A stretch of 64,000 nt of DNA from NCBI GenBank assembly GCA_017554615.1, contig JAFZHY010000015.1, positions 1-64,000 on the forward strand, read 5' to 3'. Source of the stretch: Clostridia bacterium (GTDB taxonomy: Bacteria > Bacillota > Clostridia > UMGS1840 > HGM11507). The notes under the pieces were generated by a model. It did not search any database. It was not told the origin of the DNA and was given only the letters and a program-made list of their open reading frames with translations. This document shows, piece after piece, positions 8,083-16,739 of this stretch. Made by a program: the position numbers and the translations under genes. Within the stretch, counting starts at the first letter, position 1. Every line of letters starts with the position of its first letter.

Positions 8083-9333
8083 ATGGATAAAAATAAAGTT
8101 GAACTGAGCCGTTGTTCATTCTGCGGTAAGACATCAGATATGGTTGATAAAATTATCGCAGGGCCGAATGCAAATATTTGTAATGAATGTATTGAACTTT
8201 GTAACGAAATTGTATTCGAGGAAATGGACGAGGGCGTAAAATATACAGATGATAACGGTCCTCTTTTAAAGCCTAAAGAAATAAAAGAAATTCTTGACCA
8301 GTATGTTATCGGTCAGGAAGAAGCAAAAAAAGCATTATCAGTTGCTGTATACAATCATTATAAAAGAATTAACTCAAAAGTAAAATATGATGATGTTGAA
8401 ATTCAAAAAAGCAATATAATGATTTTAGGGCCGACAGGATGTGGTAAAACACTTCTTGCTCAGACTTTGGCAAAAATTTTAAATGTTCCTTTTGCTATTG
8501 CAGATGCTACTACATTAACAGAAGCAGGATATGTGGGAGAAGATGTTGAAAACATTCTTTTAAGACTTATTCAGGCTGCTGATTACGATGTAGAACTTGC
8601 TGAAAAAGGTATTATCTATATAGATGAAATTGATAAAATTGCAAGAAAAAGCGAAAACCCTTCTATAACACGAGATGTCAGTGGCGAGGGAGTTCAACAG
8701 GCACTTTTAAAAATCTTGGAAGGCACTGTTGCATCAGTTCCTCCTCAAGGTGGAAGAAAACATCCTCATCAGGAGTTTATTCAGATTGATACATCCAATA
8801 TTTTATTTATATGTGGTGGTGCTTTTGACGGAATTGAAAAAATTATAGAAAAAAGAACAGGTAAAAGCACATTAGGTTTTAATTCTGATATTATCATAAA
8901 AAGCGATAAAACTAATAATATACTTAAAAATATTATGCCTCAGGACTTAATCAAGTTTGGTCTTATCCCTGAATTCAGCGGAAGAGTACCTGTTATAGTT
9001 ACTCTTGATAATCTTGATGAAAAAGCCTTGATTTCAGTATTAAAAGAGCCTAAAAATTCATTGGTTAAACAGTATGAAAAACTCTTTGAATTTGACGGTG
9101 TAGAACTTGAATTCGAAGACGAAGCCCTTAAAAATATTGCAAAAGAAGCGATAAAGAGAAACACAGGGGCAAGAGGTTTAAGAGCGATTATGGAAGAAAT
9201 AATGCAGGAAACTATGTTTGAAGTGCCATCTATTAAAAATATTGAAAAAGTATTGGTAACTAAAAAAGCATCGTTAAAGAGCGAAAAACCTCAGATAATA
9301 AAGAAAGAAACAAAAAAGCAAATACCATCATAA
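8083..9333 (+). CDS. clpX: ATP-dependent Clp protease ATP-binding subunit ClpX
   Basis: ClpX is the AAA+ unfoldase that recognises substrates and threads them into ClpP. The 416-aa protein has the N-terminal C4 zinc domain (C11, C14, C33, C36), Walker A GPTGCGKT, the pore loop GYVGEDVE, Walker [11 protein letters not shown] and the second pore loop RKHPHQEF. The C-terminal small AAA domain is complete, with a short Lys-rich tail. ATG 8083 follows ACAGGAG; the GTG at 8077 overlaps it. A strong terminator follows, ending the operon. Confidence 0.97.
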   Translation: MDKNKVELSRCSFCGKTSDMVDKIIAGPNANICNECIELCNEIVFEEMDEGVKYTDDNGPLLKPKEIKEILDQYVIGQEEAKKALSVAVYNHYKRINSKVKYDDVEIQKSNIMILGPTGCGKTLLAQTLAKILNVPFAIADATTLTEAGYVGEDVENILLRLIQAADYDVELAEKGIIYIDEIDKIARKSENPSITRDVSGEGVQQALLKILEGTVASVPPQGGRKHPHQEFIQIDTSNILFICGGAFDGIEKIIEKRTGKSTLGFNSDIIIKSDKTNNILKNIMPQDLIKFGLIPEFSGRVPVIVTLDNLDEKALISVLKEPKNSLVKQYEKLFEFDGVELEFEDEALKNIAKEAIKRNTGARGLRAIMEEIMQETMFEVPSIKNIEKVLVTKKASLKSEKPQIIKKETKKQIPS

Positions 9334-9342
9334 AATTATAAG

Positions 9343-9367
9343 AGCCAACCTGAACGGTTGGCTTTTT
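9343..9367 (+). terminator. intrinsic terminator after clpX
   Basis: AGCCAACC (9343-9350) pairs with GGTTGGCT (9356-9363) around a 5-nt loop, followed by a run of T. Confidence 0.9.
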
Positions 9368-9385
9368 ATATAAAATAAATTTATA

Positions 9386-9414
9386 TTGAAATTTGTCTGT
9401 TATTTATATATAAT
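9386..9414 (+). promoter_or_regulatory. predicted promoter of the endonuclease IV-like/aroQ/M24 operon
   Basis: TTGAAA (9386-9391) and TATAAT (9409-9414) are separated by 17 bp, directly after the clpX terminator and 35 bases before the next start. Confidence 0.8.
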
Positions 9415-9448
9415 ATACTTGATATTTTTTTACTGGAGGAAAATTAAA

Positions 9449-10306
9449 ATGAATATAAAATTCGGGCCTGGAGGTAATCCTTTAGCGTTTAGTGAGGCAG
9501 GTTTTAAATCATCAGTTTCTATGCCTGAGTATTTAAAATCAATAGGGCTTAATGCGTATGAATATCAATGTAATAAAGGCGTTAAAATTTCTGAAAAAAC
9601 TGCTAAAGAATTGTGTGATAAGGCTGTTTTCAATGATATATATTTATCCGTTCACAGTCAGTATTATATAAGTTTATCCAGTGTTGAAAGTGAAAAGAGA
9701 GATAAAAGTATTGAGTATATAATGGACTGTATGAGAATATCTAAAATTCTTGGTGCAAAAAGAATTGTTGTGCATAGTGGCTCGGCTTCTAAAATGTCAA
9801 GAGAAGAAGCATTGCATCTTGCCAAAGATACTTTAAAAAGAACAATATTAAGAGCGAAAGATGAAGGGTATAATGATATCCATATCTGCCCTGAAACTAT
9901 GGGTAAAATAAATCAACTTGGAACACTTGATGAAGTTATAGAGTTATGCCTTGTTGATGATTCCTTTATCCCTACAATAGATTTCGGGCATCTAAATTCC
10001 CGTACATTCGGTGGGATTAAAACAATAAAAGACTACGAAGAAATATTAGACAAAATAGAAAATAAATTAGGGTATGACAGATTAAAAGTATTTCACTCTC
10101 ATTTTTCTAAAATAGAGTATTCAAATAAGGGCGGAGAAGTTAAACATCTAACATTTGAAGATGATGTATACGGTCCTCAGTTTGAGCCTCTTGCCGAACT
10201 TATTTATAAAAAAAATCTTACACCTGTAATCATATGTGAATCTGCAGGAACGCAGGGAATAGACGCAATTTATATGAAAAACTGTTATGAAAGGCTGGTA
10301 AAATAG
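9449..10306 (+). CDS. endonuclease IV-family TIM-barrel protein
   Basis: This 285-aa protein resembles the apurinic endonuclease IV (Nfo)/xylose isomerase-like superfamily. Putative metal ligands fall in the family order: VHSQYY, VVHSGS, CPETMG, DFGHLN, FHSHFSK and ICES. True Nfo acts on abasic sites in DNA; this subfamily, common in clostridia and often labelled deoxyribonuclease IV, might have that role or act on a sugar. ATG 9449 follows CTGGAGG and lies downstream of the promoter, whereas the open frame beginning at 9386 starts inside the -35 box. The stop at 10304-10306 abuts the aroQ ATG, so translation is probably coupled. Confidence 0.75.
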   Translation: MNIKFGPGGNPLAFSEAGFKSSVSMPEYLKSIGLNAYEYQCNKGVKISEKTAKELCDKAVFNDIYLSVHSQYYISLSSVESEKRDKSIEYIMDCMRISKILGAKRIVVHSGSASKMSREEALHLAKDTLKRTILRAKDEGYNDIHICPETMGKINQLGTLDEVIELCLVDDSFIPTIDFGHLNSRTFGGIKTIKDYEEILDKIENKLGYDRLKVFHSHFSKIEYSNKGGEVKHLTFEDDVYGPQFEPLAELIYKKNLTPVIICESAGTQGIDAIYMKNCYERLVK

Positions 10307-10738
10307 ATGAAAAAAATTTTTGTTATCAATGGGCCTAATCTTAATATGCTTGGTATAAGAGAAAAGGAAATATACGGAGAAATGTCTTTGGAAAAAATAA
10401 ATGAAATGATAAAGAAAAAAGCGGATGAATTAAACCTTGAAGTTGAATTTTTCCAGAGCAATATTGAGGGAGAAATAGTGGATGCTATTCACAGTGCATA
10501 TGGTAAGATGGACGGGATAATAATAAATCCCGGTGCTTATTCTCACTATTCACTTGCAATTTATGACGCTTTAAAAGCAGTATCAATAAATTCCATAGAA
10601 GTTCATATTTCCAATGTATTTAAAAGAGAAAATATGAGAGAAAACCTTGTTACTGCAAAAGCATCAAAAGCGCTTATATCAGGTTTTGGCGCTTATTCAT
10701 ATATATTAGCATTAGAAGGACTTTTAAATGAAGAATAA
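10307..10738 (+). CDS. aroQ: type II 3-dehydroquinate dehydratase
   Basis: AroQ dehydrates 3-dehydroquinate to 3-dehydroshikimate in the shikimate pathway. The 143-aa product has the class II signature: INGPNLNMLG at the N-terminus, the catalytic tyrosine at residue 23 (KEIYG), NPGAYSHYS, and EVHISN with the catalytic histidine. Length is normal. Its ATG immediately follows the stop of the upstream gene, and its last codons overlap the start of the M24 peptidase by 11 bases. No other shikimate gene is in the window. Confidence 0.95.
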   Translation: MKKIFVINGPNLNMLGIREKEIYGEMSLEKINEMIKKKADELNLEVEFFQSNIEGEIVDAIHSAYGKMDGIIINPGAYSHYSLAIYDALKAVSINSIEVHISNVFKRENMRENLVTAKASKALISGFGAYSYILALEGLLNEE

Positions 10739-11783
10739 ATTAGAAAAAATAAAAGAAATTTTAGTTAGTAATAATTGCGACGGGTATATTGTTGCAAATA
10801 ACAGTGATATATTATATTTATCAGGTATAAAATCTTCAAATATAATTCTTCTTATAACACTTGACAACTCATATGTTTTATCTGATGCAAGGTATAAATT
10901 TGTTATAGAAAGGCAAAATGTATATAAACCTTATTGTATAACGAAACCTATTATCGAAAGTGTTACAGAACTTATATGTGATTTAGGTCTTAAAAAAGTT
11001 ATTATTGACTCTGAACATATAAGCCACAAAAATTATATGAAGATTTTTAAGAGTGTAAATTTATATGATTTATCATCTGTTACAAAAAGTCTTAGAATAA
11101 TAAAAGATAATCAGGAAATAGACAGTATAATTAAAGCGCAAAAAATCAGCGAAAAGGCATTTTTTGCCACCTTAAAATTTATTAAAGAAGGTATGACAAC
11201 TAAGGAAATAAGTGCTTATTTAGACTATAAAATGAGTGAATATGGTAGCGAAGAAAACGCATTTTCCACCATTGTTGTAAACGAAGAGGAAAGTGCTGAT
11301 TGCCACGGTGTTCCAAGTTATAAAAAAGTTAAAAACGGAGACCTTATTTTATTTGATTTCGGTGCAACCAAAAACGGTTACAGAAATGACATAACAAGAA
11401 CTGTTGCATTAGGTTATATAAATGAAGAAAAGAAAAAAATGTATGATTTAGTGCTTGAAGCACATAAAAAGTGTGCAGAGTTTTTAAAGCCTGGTGTTAA
11501 ATGCCATGAAGTTCATAATATTGCAGTAGAAGTTTTTAAAAAATACGGTGTTTTAGATAACTTTCTTCACTCTTTAGGTCATGGCGTTGGAATTGATATT
11601 CATGAATATCCTGCCCTAAATTCAAAATGCGAAGATGTTTTAGAAGAGGGAATGGTTGTAACCATTGAACCGGGGCTTTATTTTGAAAATAAATTCGGTA
11701 TAAGAATAGAGGATACCTATATAATTACAAATAACGGCTGCAAATCTATTGCAAATATAGAAAAATCTTTAGTTATTATATAA
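10728..11783 (+). CDS. M24-family aminopeptidase (Xaa-Pro peptidase type)
   Basis: This is a metal-dependent peptidase of 351 aa, likely removing residues next to proline. It has a creatinase-type N-terminal domain (~1-125) and a pita-bread catalytic domain. The metal ligands are visible as two aspartates in LFDFGATKNGYRNDITR, a histidine in LGHGVGIDIHE, and glutamates in TIEPGLY and GIRIEDT. Its start overlaps aroQ, and the order aroQ-peptidase-efp is common in Firmicutes. Exact specificity (PepP- or PepQ-like) cannot be told by eye. Confidence 0.9.
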   Translation: MKNKLEKIKEILVSNNCDGYIVANNSDILYLSGIKSSNIILLITLDNSYVLSDARYKFVIERQNVYKPYCITKPIIESVTELICDLGLKKVIIDSEHISHKNYMKIFKSVNLYDLSSVTKSLRIIKDNQEIDSIIKAQKISEKAFFATLKFIKEGMTTKEISAYLDYKMSEYGSEENAFSTIVVNEEESADCHGVPSYKKVKNGDLILFDFGATKNGYRNDITRTVALGYINEEKKKMYDLVLEAHKKCAEFLKPGVKCHEVHNIAVEVFKKYGVLDNFLHSLGHGVGIDIHEYPALNSKCEDVLEEGMVVTIEPGLYFENKFGIRIEDTYIITNNGCKSIANIEKSLVII

Positions 11784-11808
11784 ATATTATAAAAAAGACT
11801 TGCTTTTT

Positions 11809-11841
11809 TTGACATTTTTTATTAGAATAGAAATGTATAAA
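11809..11841 (+). promoter_or_regulatory. possible promoter of efp
   Basis: A perfect TTGACA (11809-11814) is followed by TATAAA (11836-11841), but the spacing is 21 bp, longer than ideal. A better -10 was not found. Confidence 0.35.
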
Positions 11842-11872
11842 TATGTAAAGATAAAGAGAGGGGTAAATTCCA

Positions 11873-12430
11873 ATGATTACAGCAGGCGATTTTAGAAACG
11901 GCGTTACATTTGAAGAAGATGGTAACGTATGCCAGATAGTAGAATTCCAACACGTTAAACCGGGTAAAGGTGCTGCTTTTGTTAGAGCAAAAGTAAGAAA
12001 CGTTATAACAGGCGGTGTTGTTGAAAAAACATACAGACCTACAGATAAATTTGAAAAAGCTCACATTGAAAGAAAAGATATGCAATATCTTTACAACGAT
12101 GGAGAACTGTTCTATTTTATGGACGTTGAAACATATGACCAGATGCCACTTAGCGAAGCTCAGTTGGGAGATGCTTTAAAATTTGTTAAAGAAAACGAAA
12201 TGGTAAAACTACTTATTTACAAAGGTAATGTTTTCGGTGTTGAACCACCAAACTTTGTTGAGTTAGTTGTTACAGAAACTGAACCTGGCTTTAAGGGAGA
12301 TACATCTACCGGCGCTACAAAACCTGCTACATTAGAAACAGGTGCGACCATTAACGTTCCATTATTTATTGATATTGACGATGTTATTAGAGTTGATACA
12401 AGAACTGGAACATATATGGAAAGAGCATAA
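11873..12430 (+). CDS. efp: elongation factor P
   Basis: EF-P enters stalled ribosomes at the E site and speeds peptide bonds at polyproline runs. The 185-aa product has the three beta-barrel domains. The tip of domain I reads KPGKGAA with Lys32, the residue modified in EF-P; in B. subtilis this lysine carries 5-aminopentanol. The domain III signature TGTYMERA is at the end. The start follows GAGAGGGG. No EpmA/EpmB-type modification genes are nearby. The Cys/Asp-rich gene follows after 24 bases and is probably cotranscribed. Confidence 0.97.
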   Translation: MITAGDFRNGVTFEEDGNVCQIVEFQHVKPGKGAAFVRAKVRNVITGGVVEKTYRPTDKFEKAHIERKDMQYLYNDGELFYFMDVETYDQMPLSEAQLGDALKFVKENEMVKLLIYKGNVFGVEPPNFVELVVTETEPGFKGDTSTGATKPATLETGATINVPLFIDIDDVIRVDTRTGTYMERA

Positions 12431-12454
12431 TTATTCCTAAGGAGGATATATATA

Positions 12455-12901
12455 ATGGAAAATTTATTAGAAAAGGTTTCTTATTTAAAAGGTCTGTGTG
12501 ACGGACTTGAAATTGACCATGAAACAAAAGAAGGTAAAATGATTATCGGCATTTTAGACGTTCTTGATGAAATGGCAGCTTCTATTATGGATATTGAAGA
12601 CGACCAGTTTGAAATGCAGGAACTTATTGATGAAATTGATGAAGATTTAGGCAGCCTTGAAGAAGAATTCTATGGAGACTGCGATTGCGGATGTGATTGC
12701 GATTGTGATGACGATTGTGATTGCGACTGCGACTGTGACGGCGATTGTGCATTCTTTGAATTAGAATGTCCTAATTGCAGCGAAACAATTTGTTTTGAAG
12801 ACAGCGAATTATTTAACGACTCCGTTGTATGCCCTAACTGTGGCGAAGAAATCGATTTAGATTATGATTGCGACTGTGAAGATTGCGATTGTCAGGAATA
12901 A
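12455..12901 (+). CDS. Cys/Asp-rich zinc-ribbon protein (CD1247-like N-terminus)
   Basis: This is a 148-aa acidic protein. Residues ~1-70 form a helical domain (MENLLEKVSYLKGLCDGLEI) like that of the clostridial CD1247 family found next to efp in relatives. Residues 75-98 are an Asp-Cys repeat with ten cysteines. A zinc-ribbon pair follows (C105/C108 and C126/C129, both CPNC), then a second Asp-Cys tail (138-146). In total there are about 20 cysteines. The pattern suggests metal binding; the function is not known. The DNA under the repeat is a GAYTGY hexamer microsatellite, which could expand or contract. The start follows AAGGAGG. Confidence 0.8.
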   Translation: MENLLEKVSYLKGLCDGLEIDHETKEGKMIIGILDVLDEMAASIMDIEDDQFEMQELIDEIDEDLGSLEEEFYGDCDCGCDCDCDDDCDCDCDCDGDCAFFELECPNCSETICFEDSELFNDSVVCPNCGEEIDLDYDCDCEDCDCQE

Positions 12902-12926
12902 TAAATTGTTTTTATAAAAATTACTG

Positions 12927-12963
12927 AGATTCTCCGATACTCACATTCGGAGAATCTTTTTTT
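12927..12963 (+). terminator. intrinsic terminator after the efp operon
   Basis: AGATTCTCCGA (12927-12937) and TCGGAGAATCT (12947-12957) form a perfect 11-bp stem with a 9-nt loop and a seven-T tail. The tail overlaps the ribosome-binding site (AGGAG) of the next gene. Confidence 0.88.
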
Positions 12964-12977
12964 AGGAGATTTATTTA

Positions 12978-13760
12978 ATGGAAATTATTGATTCACATTG
13001 TCATATTTATCCTCATAAAATTGCATCAAGAGCAGTAGAAGCAATAGGCAGGTTTTATGATATTGATATGCACTGTAACGGAACAAGTGAAGACCTTATT
13101 TTAAGGCTTGAAAAATATGGTGTATCAAGAGCGGTAGTTCATTCAACTGCTACAAAGCCTGAACAGGTTGTATCTATAAACGATTTTATAATAGAAACTG
13201 TAAAAACTTATCCTCAGTTTATCGGTTACGGTACAATGCATCCTGATTTTTTAAATATTGAAGAGGAAATATTACGAATAATAAATGCCGGTCTTAAGGG
13301 AATTAAAATTCACCCTGATTTTCAGATGAGAAATATTGACGATGAAAAAATGTATAAAATCTATGATGTAGTTTCTGATAAAATTCCTATTCTTTTTCAT
13401 ATCGGCGATGTTACTAAAGATTACTCAAACCCATTAAGGTTAAAAAAGGTTTTAAAAGATTTTCCTAAGTTAAAACCTATTGCAGCCCATATGGGAGGAT
13501 ATAGAGTATGGGAAGAATCTAAAGATATTTTAAAAGGCGAAAATGTGTGGGTTGATACCTCATCGTCATTTAAATTTATAAAAGATGATTTTATTTTAGA
13601 ACTTATAAATCATTATGGAGAAGACAGAGTTTTATTTGCAACTGACTATCCTATGTGGGATTTTTCGGATGAATATACAAGACTGATGTCTTTAGGGCTT
13701 AAAAACAGCGCTTTAGAGAAGATTTTTTCAAAAAACATAAAAGAACTTCTTAAAATATAA
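12978..13760 (+). CDS. amidohydrolase-family TIM-barrel hydrolase
   Basis: This 260-aa protein belongs to the amidohydrolase-2 type (PF04909-like) metal-dependent hydrolases. Metal ligand positions are visible: DSHCH at residues 5-9, LFHIGD, AAHMGG and FATDYPMWD. The substrate is unknown; relatives include decarboxylases of aromatic acids and uncharacterised hydrolases. It precedes ispD by 25 bases and may share its transcript. A second member of the same superfamily, more distant, lies at 61901-62785. Confidence 0.85.
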   Translation: MEIIDSHCHIYPHKIASRAVEAIGRFYDIDMHCNGTSEDLILRLEKYGVSRAVVHSTATKPEQVVSINDFIIETVKTYPQFIGYGTMHPDFLNIEEEILRIINAGLKGIKIHPDFQMRNIDDEKMYKIYDVVSDKIPILFHIGDVTKDYSNPLRLKKVLKDFPKLKPIAAHMGGYRVWEESKDILKGENVWVDTSSSFKFIKDDFILELINHYGEDRVLFATDYPMWDFSDEYTRLMSLGLKNSALEKIFSKNIKELLKI

Positions 13761-13785
13761 ATTTTTAATTTGAGGGTAATTTTAT

Positions 13786-14460
13786 ATGAATAAAAAAATT
13801 TGCGCAATACTTCTTGCTTCAGGTACTGGCAGCAGAATGAACAGCAAGGTTAAAAAACAATTTATGGAAATTAACTCTAAACCTTTATTTTATTATTCTT
13901 TAAAAACAATATCAGAAGTTGAGTGTATTAAAGAAATAATAGTTGTTACAGGTAAAGAAGATATAAATTATGTTAACGGTTTAATTAAAGAATTTGAATT
14001 TGACAAAGTACATAATGTTATTGCAGGAGGAGAAAGAAGACAGGACTCGGTTTATAATGCTCTTAAAATTATAGATAAAACATATGACTTTGTTTTAATT
14101 CATGATTCTGCAAGACCTTTAGTTAATGGCAAGGATATAGAAAATGTTATAGAAGACGGCATTTCTTATGGCTGTGCAACACTGGGTGTAAAAGTTAAAG
14201 ATACAATTAAGACAGTGGATGAAAACGGTTTTTCGCAAAACACTTTAAATAGAGATGAACTTATAAGTGTTCAGACTCCGCAGGTTGCAAAACTTGATAT
14301 TCTCCTTAGTGGGCATACTGAATTTAGAGATACACTTTTTACAGACGATACTATGGTTATGGAGAAAATGGGAGTAAAAACAAAAATAACAATTGGCAGT
14401 TATTCAAATATTAAAATAACAACAAGCGAAGATTTAATTTATTTAAAGGAATTGATGTAA
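13786..14460 (+). CDS. ispD: 2-C-methyl-D-erythritol 4-phosphate cytidylyltransferase
   Basis: IspD joins CTP to methylerythritol phosphate in the non-mevalonate isoprenoid pathway. The 224-aa product shows the nucleotide-binding loop LLASGTGSRMNSKVKKQF, GGERRQDSVYNAL, HDSARPL and the TPQ segment typical of the family. The stop codon is directly followed by the ispF ATG, so the two are translationally coupled and act two steps apart (IspE lies between them). Confidence 0.96.
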   Translation: MNKKICAILLASGTGSRMNSKVKKQFMEINSKPLFYYSLKTISEVECIKEIIVVTGKEDINYVNGLIKEFEFDKVHNVIAGGERRQDSVYNALKIIDKTYDFVLIHDSARPLVNGKDIENVIEDGISYGCATLGVKVKDTIKTVDENGFSQNTLNRDELISVQTPQVAKLDILLSGHTEFRDTLFTDDTMVMEKMGVKTKITIGSYSNIKITTSEDLIYLKELM

Positions 14461-14937
14461 ATGAGAATTGGTTTTGGATATGATGTTCATAAATTCTGTG
14501 ATAACAGACAACTTATTTTAGGCGGAGTGGAAATACCCTATGAAAAAGGTCTTTTAGGCCATTCTGATGCAGATGTTCTTGTCCATGCAATAATGGACGG
14601 GCTTCTTGGTGCACTTTCACTGGGAGATATTGGAAAACACTTTCCTGATACTGATGAAAAATACAAGGGGATATCAAGCATTAAACTTTTATCATATGTA
14701 TATAACCTTATTTGTGAAAAAGGCTATGAAATAGGAAATATTGATAGTGTAATTGTTTGTGAAAAACCAAAAATGCTTCCTTTTATAGATAAAATGAGAG
14801 AAAATATTGCTCTAACTTTAAATACAGATATAGACAATATATCCGTAAAGGCAACCACTGAGGAAAAATTAGGGTATACAGGAAGAATGGAGGGCGTAAA
14901 ATCATATTCTGCCTGTTTGCTTAAAAAAATAAAATGA
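14461..14937 (+). CDS. ispF: 2-C-methyl-D-erythritol 2,4-cyclodiphosphate synthase
   Basis: IspF cyclises CDP-methylerythritol phosphate and releases CMP. The 158-aa product begins [12 protein letters not shown] with the zinc ligands D8 and H10, then has [28 protein letters not shown] and [12 protein letters not shown]. Length and motifs are standard. It follows ispD with no gap; ispE and ispG/H are not in the window. Confidence 0.97.
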   Translation: MRIGFGYDVHKFCDNRQLILGGVEIPYEKGLLGHSDADVLVHAIMDGLLGALSLGDIGKHFPDTDEKYKGISSIKLLSYVYNLICEKGYEIGNIDSVIVCEKPKMLPFIDKMRENIALTLNTDIDNISVKATTEEKLGYTGRMEGVKSYSACLLKKIK

Positions 14938-14947
14938 GGGCTAAAAT

Positions 14948-15943
14948 ATGCGTAAAATAAATATTCCTGTTTTTGTAAGCCATCAGGGATGTCCTAATGA
15001 CTGTATATTCTGTAATCAGAAAAAGATAACAGGTGTATATAAAAAAGAAAAATATCAGGAAATAAAAGAAAAAATCTCATCATATTTAGCCACAGCAGAT
15101 GAGACTTCCGAAATAGAAATATCTTTTTTTGGAGGCAGTTTTACAGGAATTGAAAAAGAAGAGCAGGATATGTATTTATCGGTTGCAAAAGAATTCTTTT
15201 ATGACAGGAGAGTTAAAGGCATAAGAGTTTCTACACGCCCTGATTATATAACAAAAGATATTCTTGATAACCTTTATAATAGCGGAGTAACAACTATTGA
15301 ACTTGGAGTTCAGTCTATGGATGATAATGTTCTTACTCTTAATAAAAGGGGACTTAAAAGCGACGCAACCAAAAATGCTGTAAAGTTAATAAGAGAATAT
15401 AATTTTAGTTTAGGGCTTCAGATGATGGTTGGAATGTATGGTTCGGATGAAGAACGAGATTTATATACAGCAGAAGAAATCATAAAACTTATGCCTGATT
15501 TTGTGCGTATATATCCTACTGTTGTTATAAAAGAAACAGAACTTTATAAACTGTATAAGGAGAAAAAATATATTCCGTACACTCTTGATAAAGCAGTTGA
15601 GGTTTGTTCTAAAATTCTAAAAAAGTTTAACGATGCTAAGATTGATGTAATAAGAATAGGGCTTATGTCGGGAGAAGATATAAATGAAAAAAATGTTTAT
15701 GGTCCTTATCATTCATCATTTAGAGAACTTGTTGAAAGTTATATATACTATGAAAAATTAAGATGTGATATAAAGAATATAAAAGCCAAAGATATAGTAA
15801 TATACTGCAATAAGAAAAACACATCTAAAATTATAGGTAATAAAAAATCAAATATAAATAAACTGATAGAAGAATTTAATTTAAATAGTCTTAAAGTTAA
15901 AAACGAAGAAATAAAAGACTATATTGTTAAAGAGGATATATAA
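14948..15943 (+). CDS. radical SAM protein, Elp3-like
   Basis: This 331-aa radical SAM enzyme has the cluster motif CPNDCIFC (C15, C19, C22) and the barrel segments SFFGGSF, VSTRPDY and IELGVQSMDD shared with Elp3 and coproporphyrinogen-oxidase relatives. The C-terminus (~235-331) resembles the radical-SAM C-terminal domain of the Elp3-like group but lacks a histone-acetyltransferase domain. In clostridia such genes often lie near isoprenoid or rnc-smc genes. The substrate is unknown. The stop overlaps the next start by one base. Confidence 0.87.
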   Translation: MRKINIPVFVSHQGCPNDCIFCNQKKITGVYKKEKYQEIKEKISSYLATADETSEIEISFFGGSFTGIEKEEQDMYLSVAKEFFYDRRVKGIRVSTRPDYITKDILDNLYNSGVTTIELGVQSMDDNVLTLNKRGLKSDATKNAVKLIREYNFSLGLQMMVGMYGSDEERDLYTAEEIIKLMPDFVRIYPTVVIKETELYKLYKEKKYIPYTLDKAVEVCSKILKKFNDAKIDVIRIGLMSGEDINEKNVYGPYHSSFRELVESYIYYEKLRCDIKNIKAKDIVIYCNKKNTSKIIGNKKSNINKLIEEFNLNSLKVKNEEIKDYIVKEDI

Positions 15944-16731
15944 TGGGTAAATTTGATAATGTGATTATTATAAGCGACCTTGACGGAACACTTTTAGACG
16001 ATAATGGTAATATTTCTTCATATGACCTTAAAGCAATAGAGTATTTTAAAAGTGAGGGTGGAAAATTTTCTATCGCAACGGGAAGAACAGTTAACAGAAC
16101 TTATTTTTTAAACGATTGTATTTTGCTTGACTTTCCTGGTATATTTTCCAACGGGGCAACTATTGCCAACTTATGCGATAAAAAAGTGCTGTGGGAAAAG
16201 TTTATGGATGAGAGTGCAAGAAAAGTAATAAGAGATTTTCATCATAAATTCCCTCAAAATGGCATTATAGTATATTCGGGTAATAAAGATTATTTTTTTA
16301 ATATTGATAAGTTTGAAAAAACAGGTGCAAACTTAGACGGTTTTAATATTTATAAAGAAAATATTGATAATATAAATACACCTTTAAATAAAATTGTTAT
16401 TATTTCATTTGATGATATTCTTGATTTTTTAAATGAAGAATATAAAAAATATCTTGATAAAATATATTTTTCAAAAAGTAATAAGTATCTTTATGAGATA
16501 ATTGATAAATCAATAAATAAAGGCAATGCAGTAGATTTTATAAAAAATATGTATCATTTTGAAAATTCAAAGATTATCACAATAGGCGATAATCTTAATG
16601 ATTTGGAATTTATAGAAAAAGCAGACATTGGTATTTGTGTTTTAAATGACTGTAAGGCACTTATTGATAAAGCCGATTTAACTGTTACAAAGGGAAATGT
16701 TTTACATAAAGTAATTTACGAATTGTTATAG
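15943..16731 (+). CDS. HAD-superfamily phosphatase, Cof type (IIB)
   Basis: This 262-aa hydrolase has the HAD nucleophile motif SDLDGTLLD (D12, D14) and the C-terminal GDNLNDLEFIEKADIGICV motif. A large cap lies between them, as in the Cof/YbhA subfamily that dephosphorylates sugar phosphates and cofactors such as FMN or PLP. The start shares one base with the upstream stop. The substrate is not predictable from sequence. Confidence 0.9.
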   Translation: MGKFDNVIIISDLDGTLLDDNGNISSYDLKAIEYFKSEGGKFSIATGRTVNRTYFLNDCILLDFPGIFSNGATIANLCDKKVLWEKFMDESARKVIRDFHHKFPQNGIIVYSGNKDYFFNIDKFEKTGANLDGFNIYKENIDNINTPLNKIVIISFDDILDFLNEEYKKYLDKIYFSKSNKYLYEIIDKSINKGNAVDFIKNMYHFENSKIITIGDNLNDLEFIEKADIGICVLNDCKALIDKADLTVTKGNVLHKVIYELL

Positions 16732-16739
16732 GAGATATT

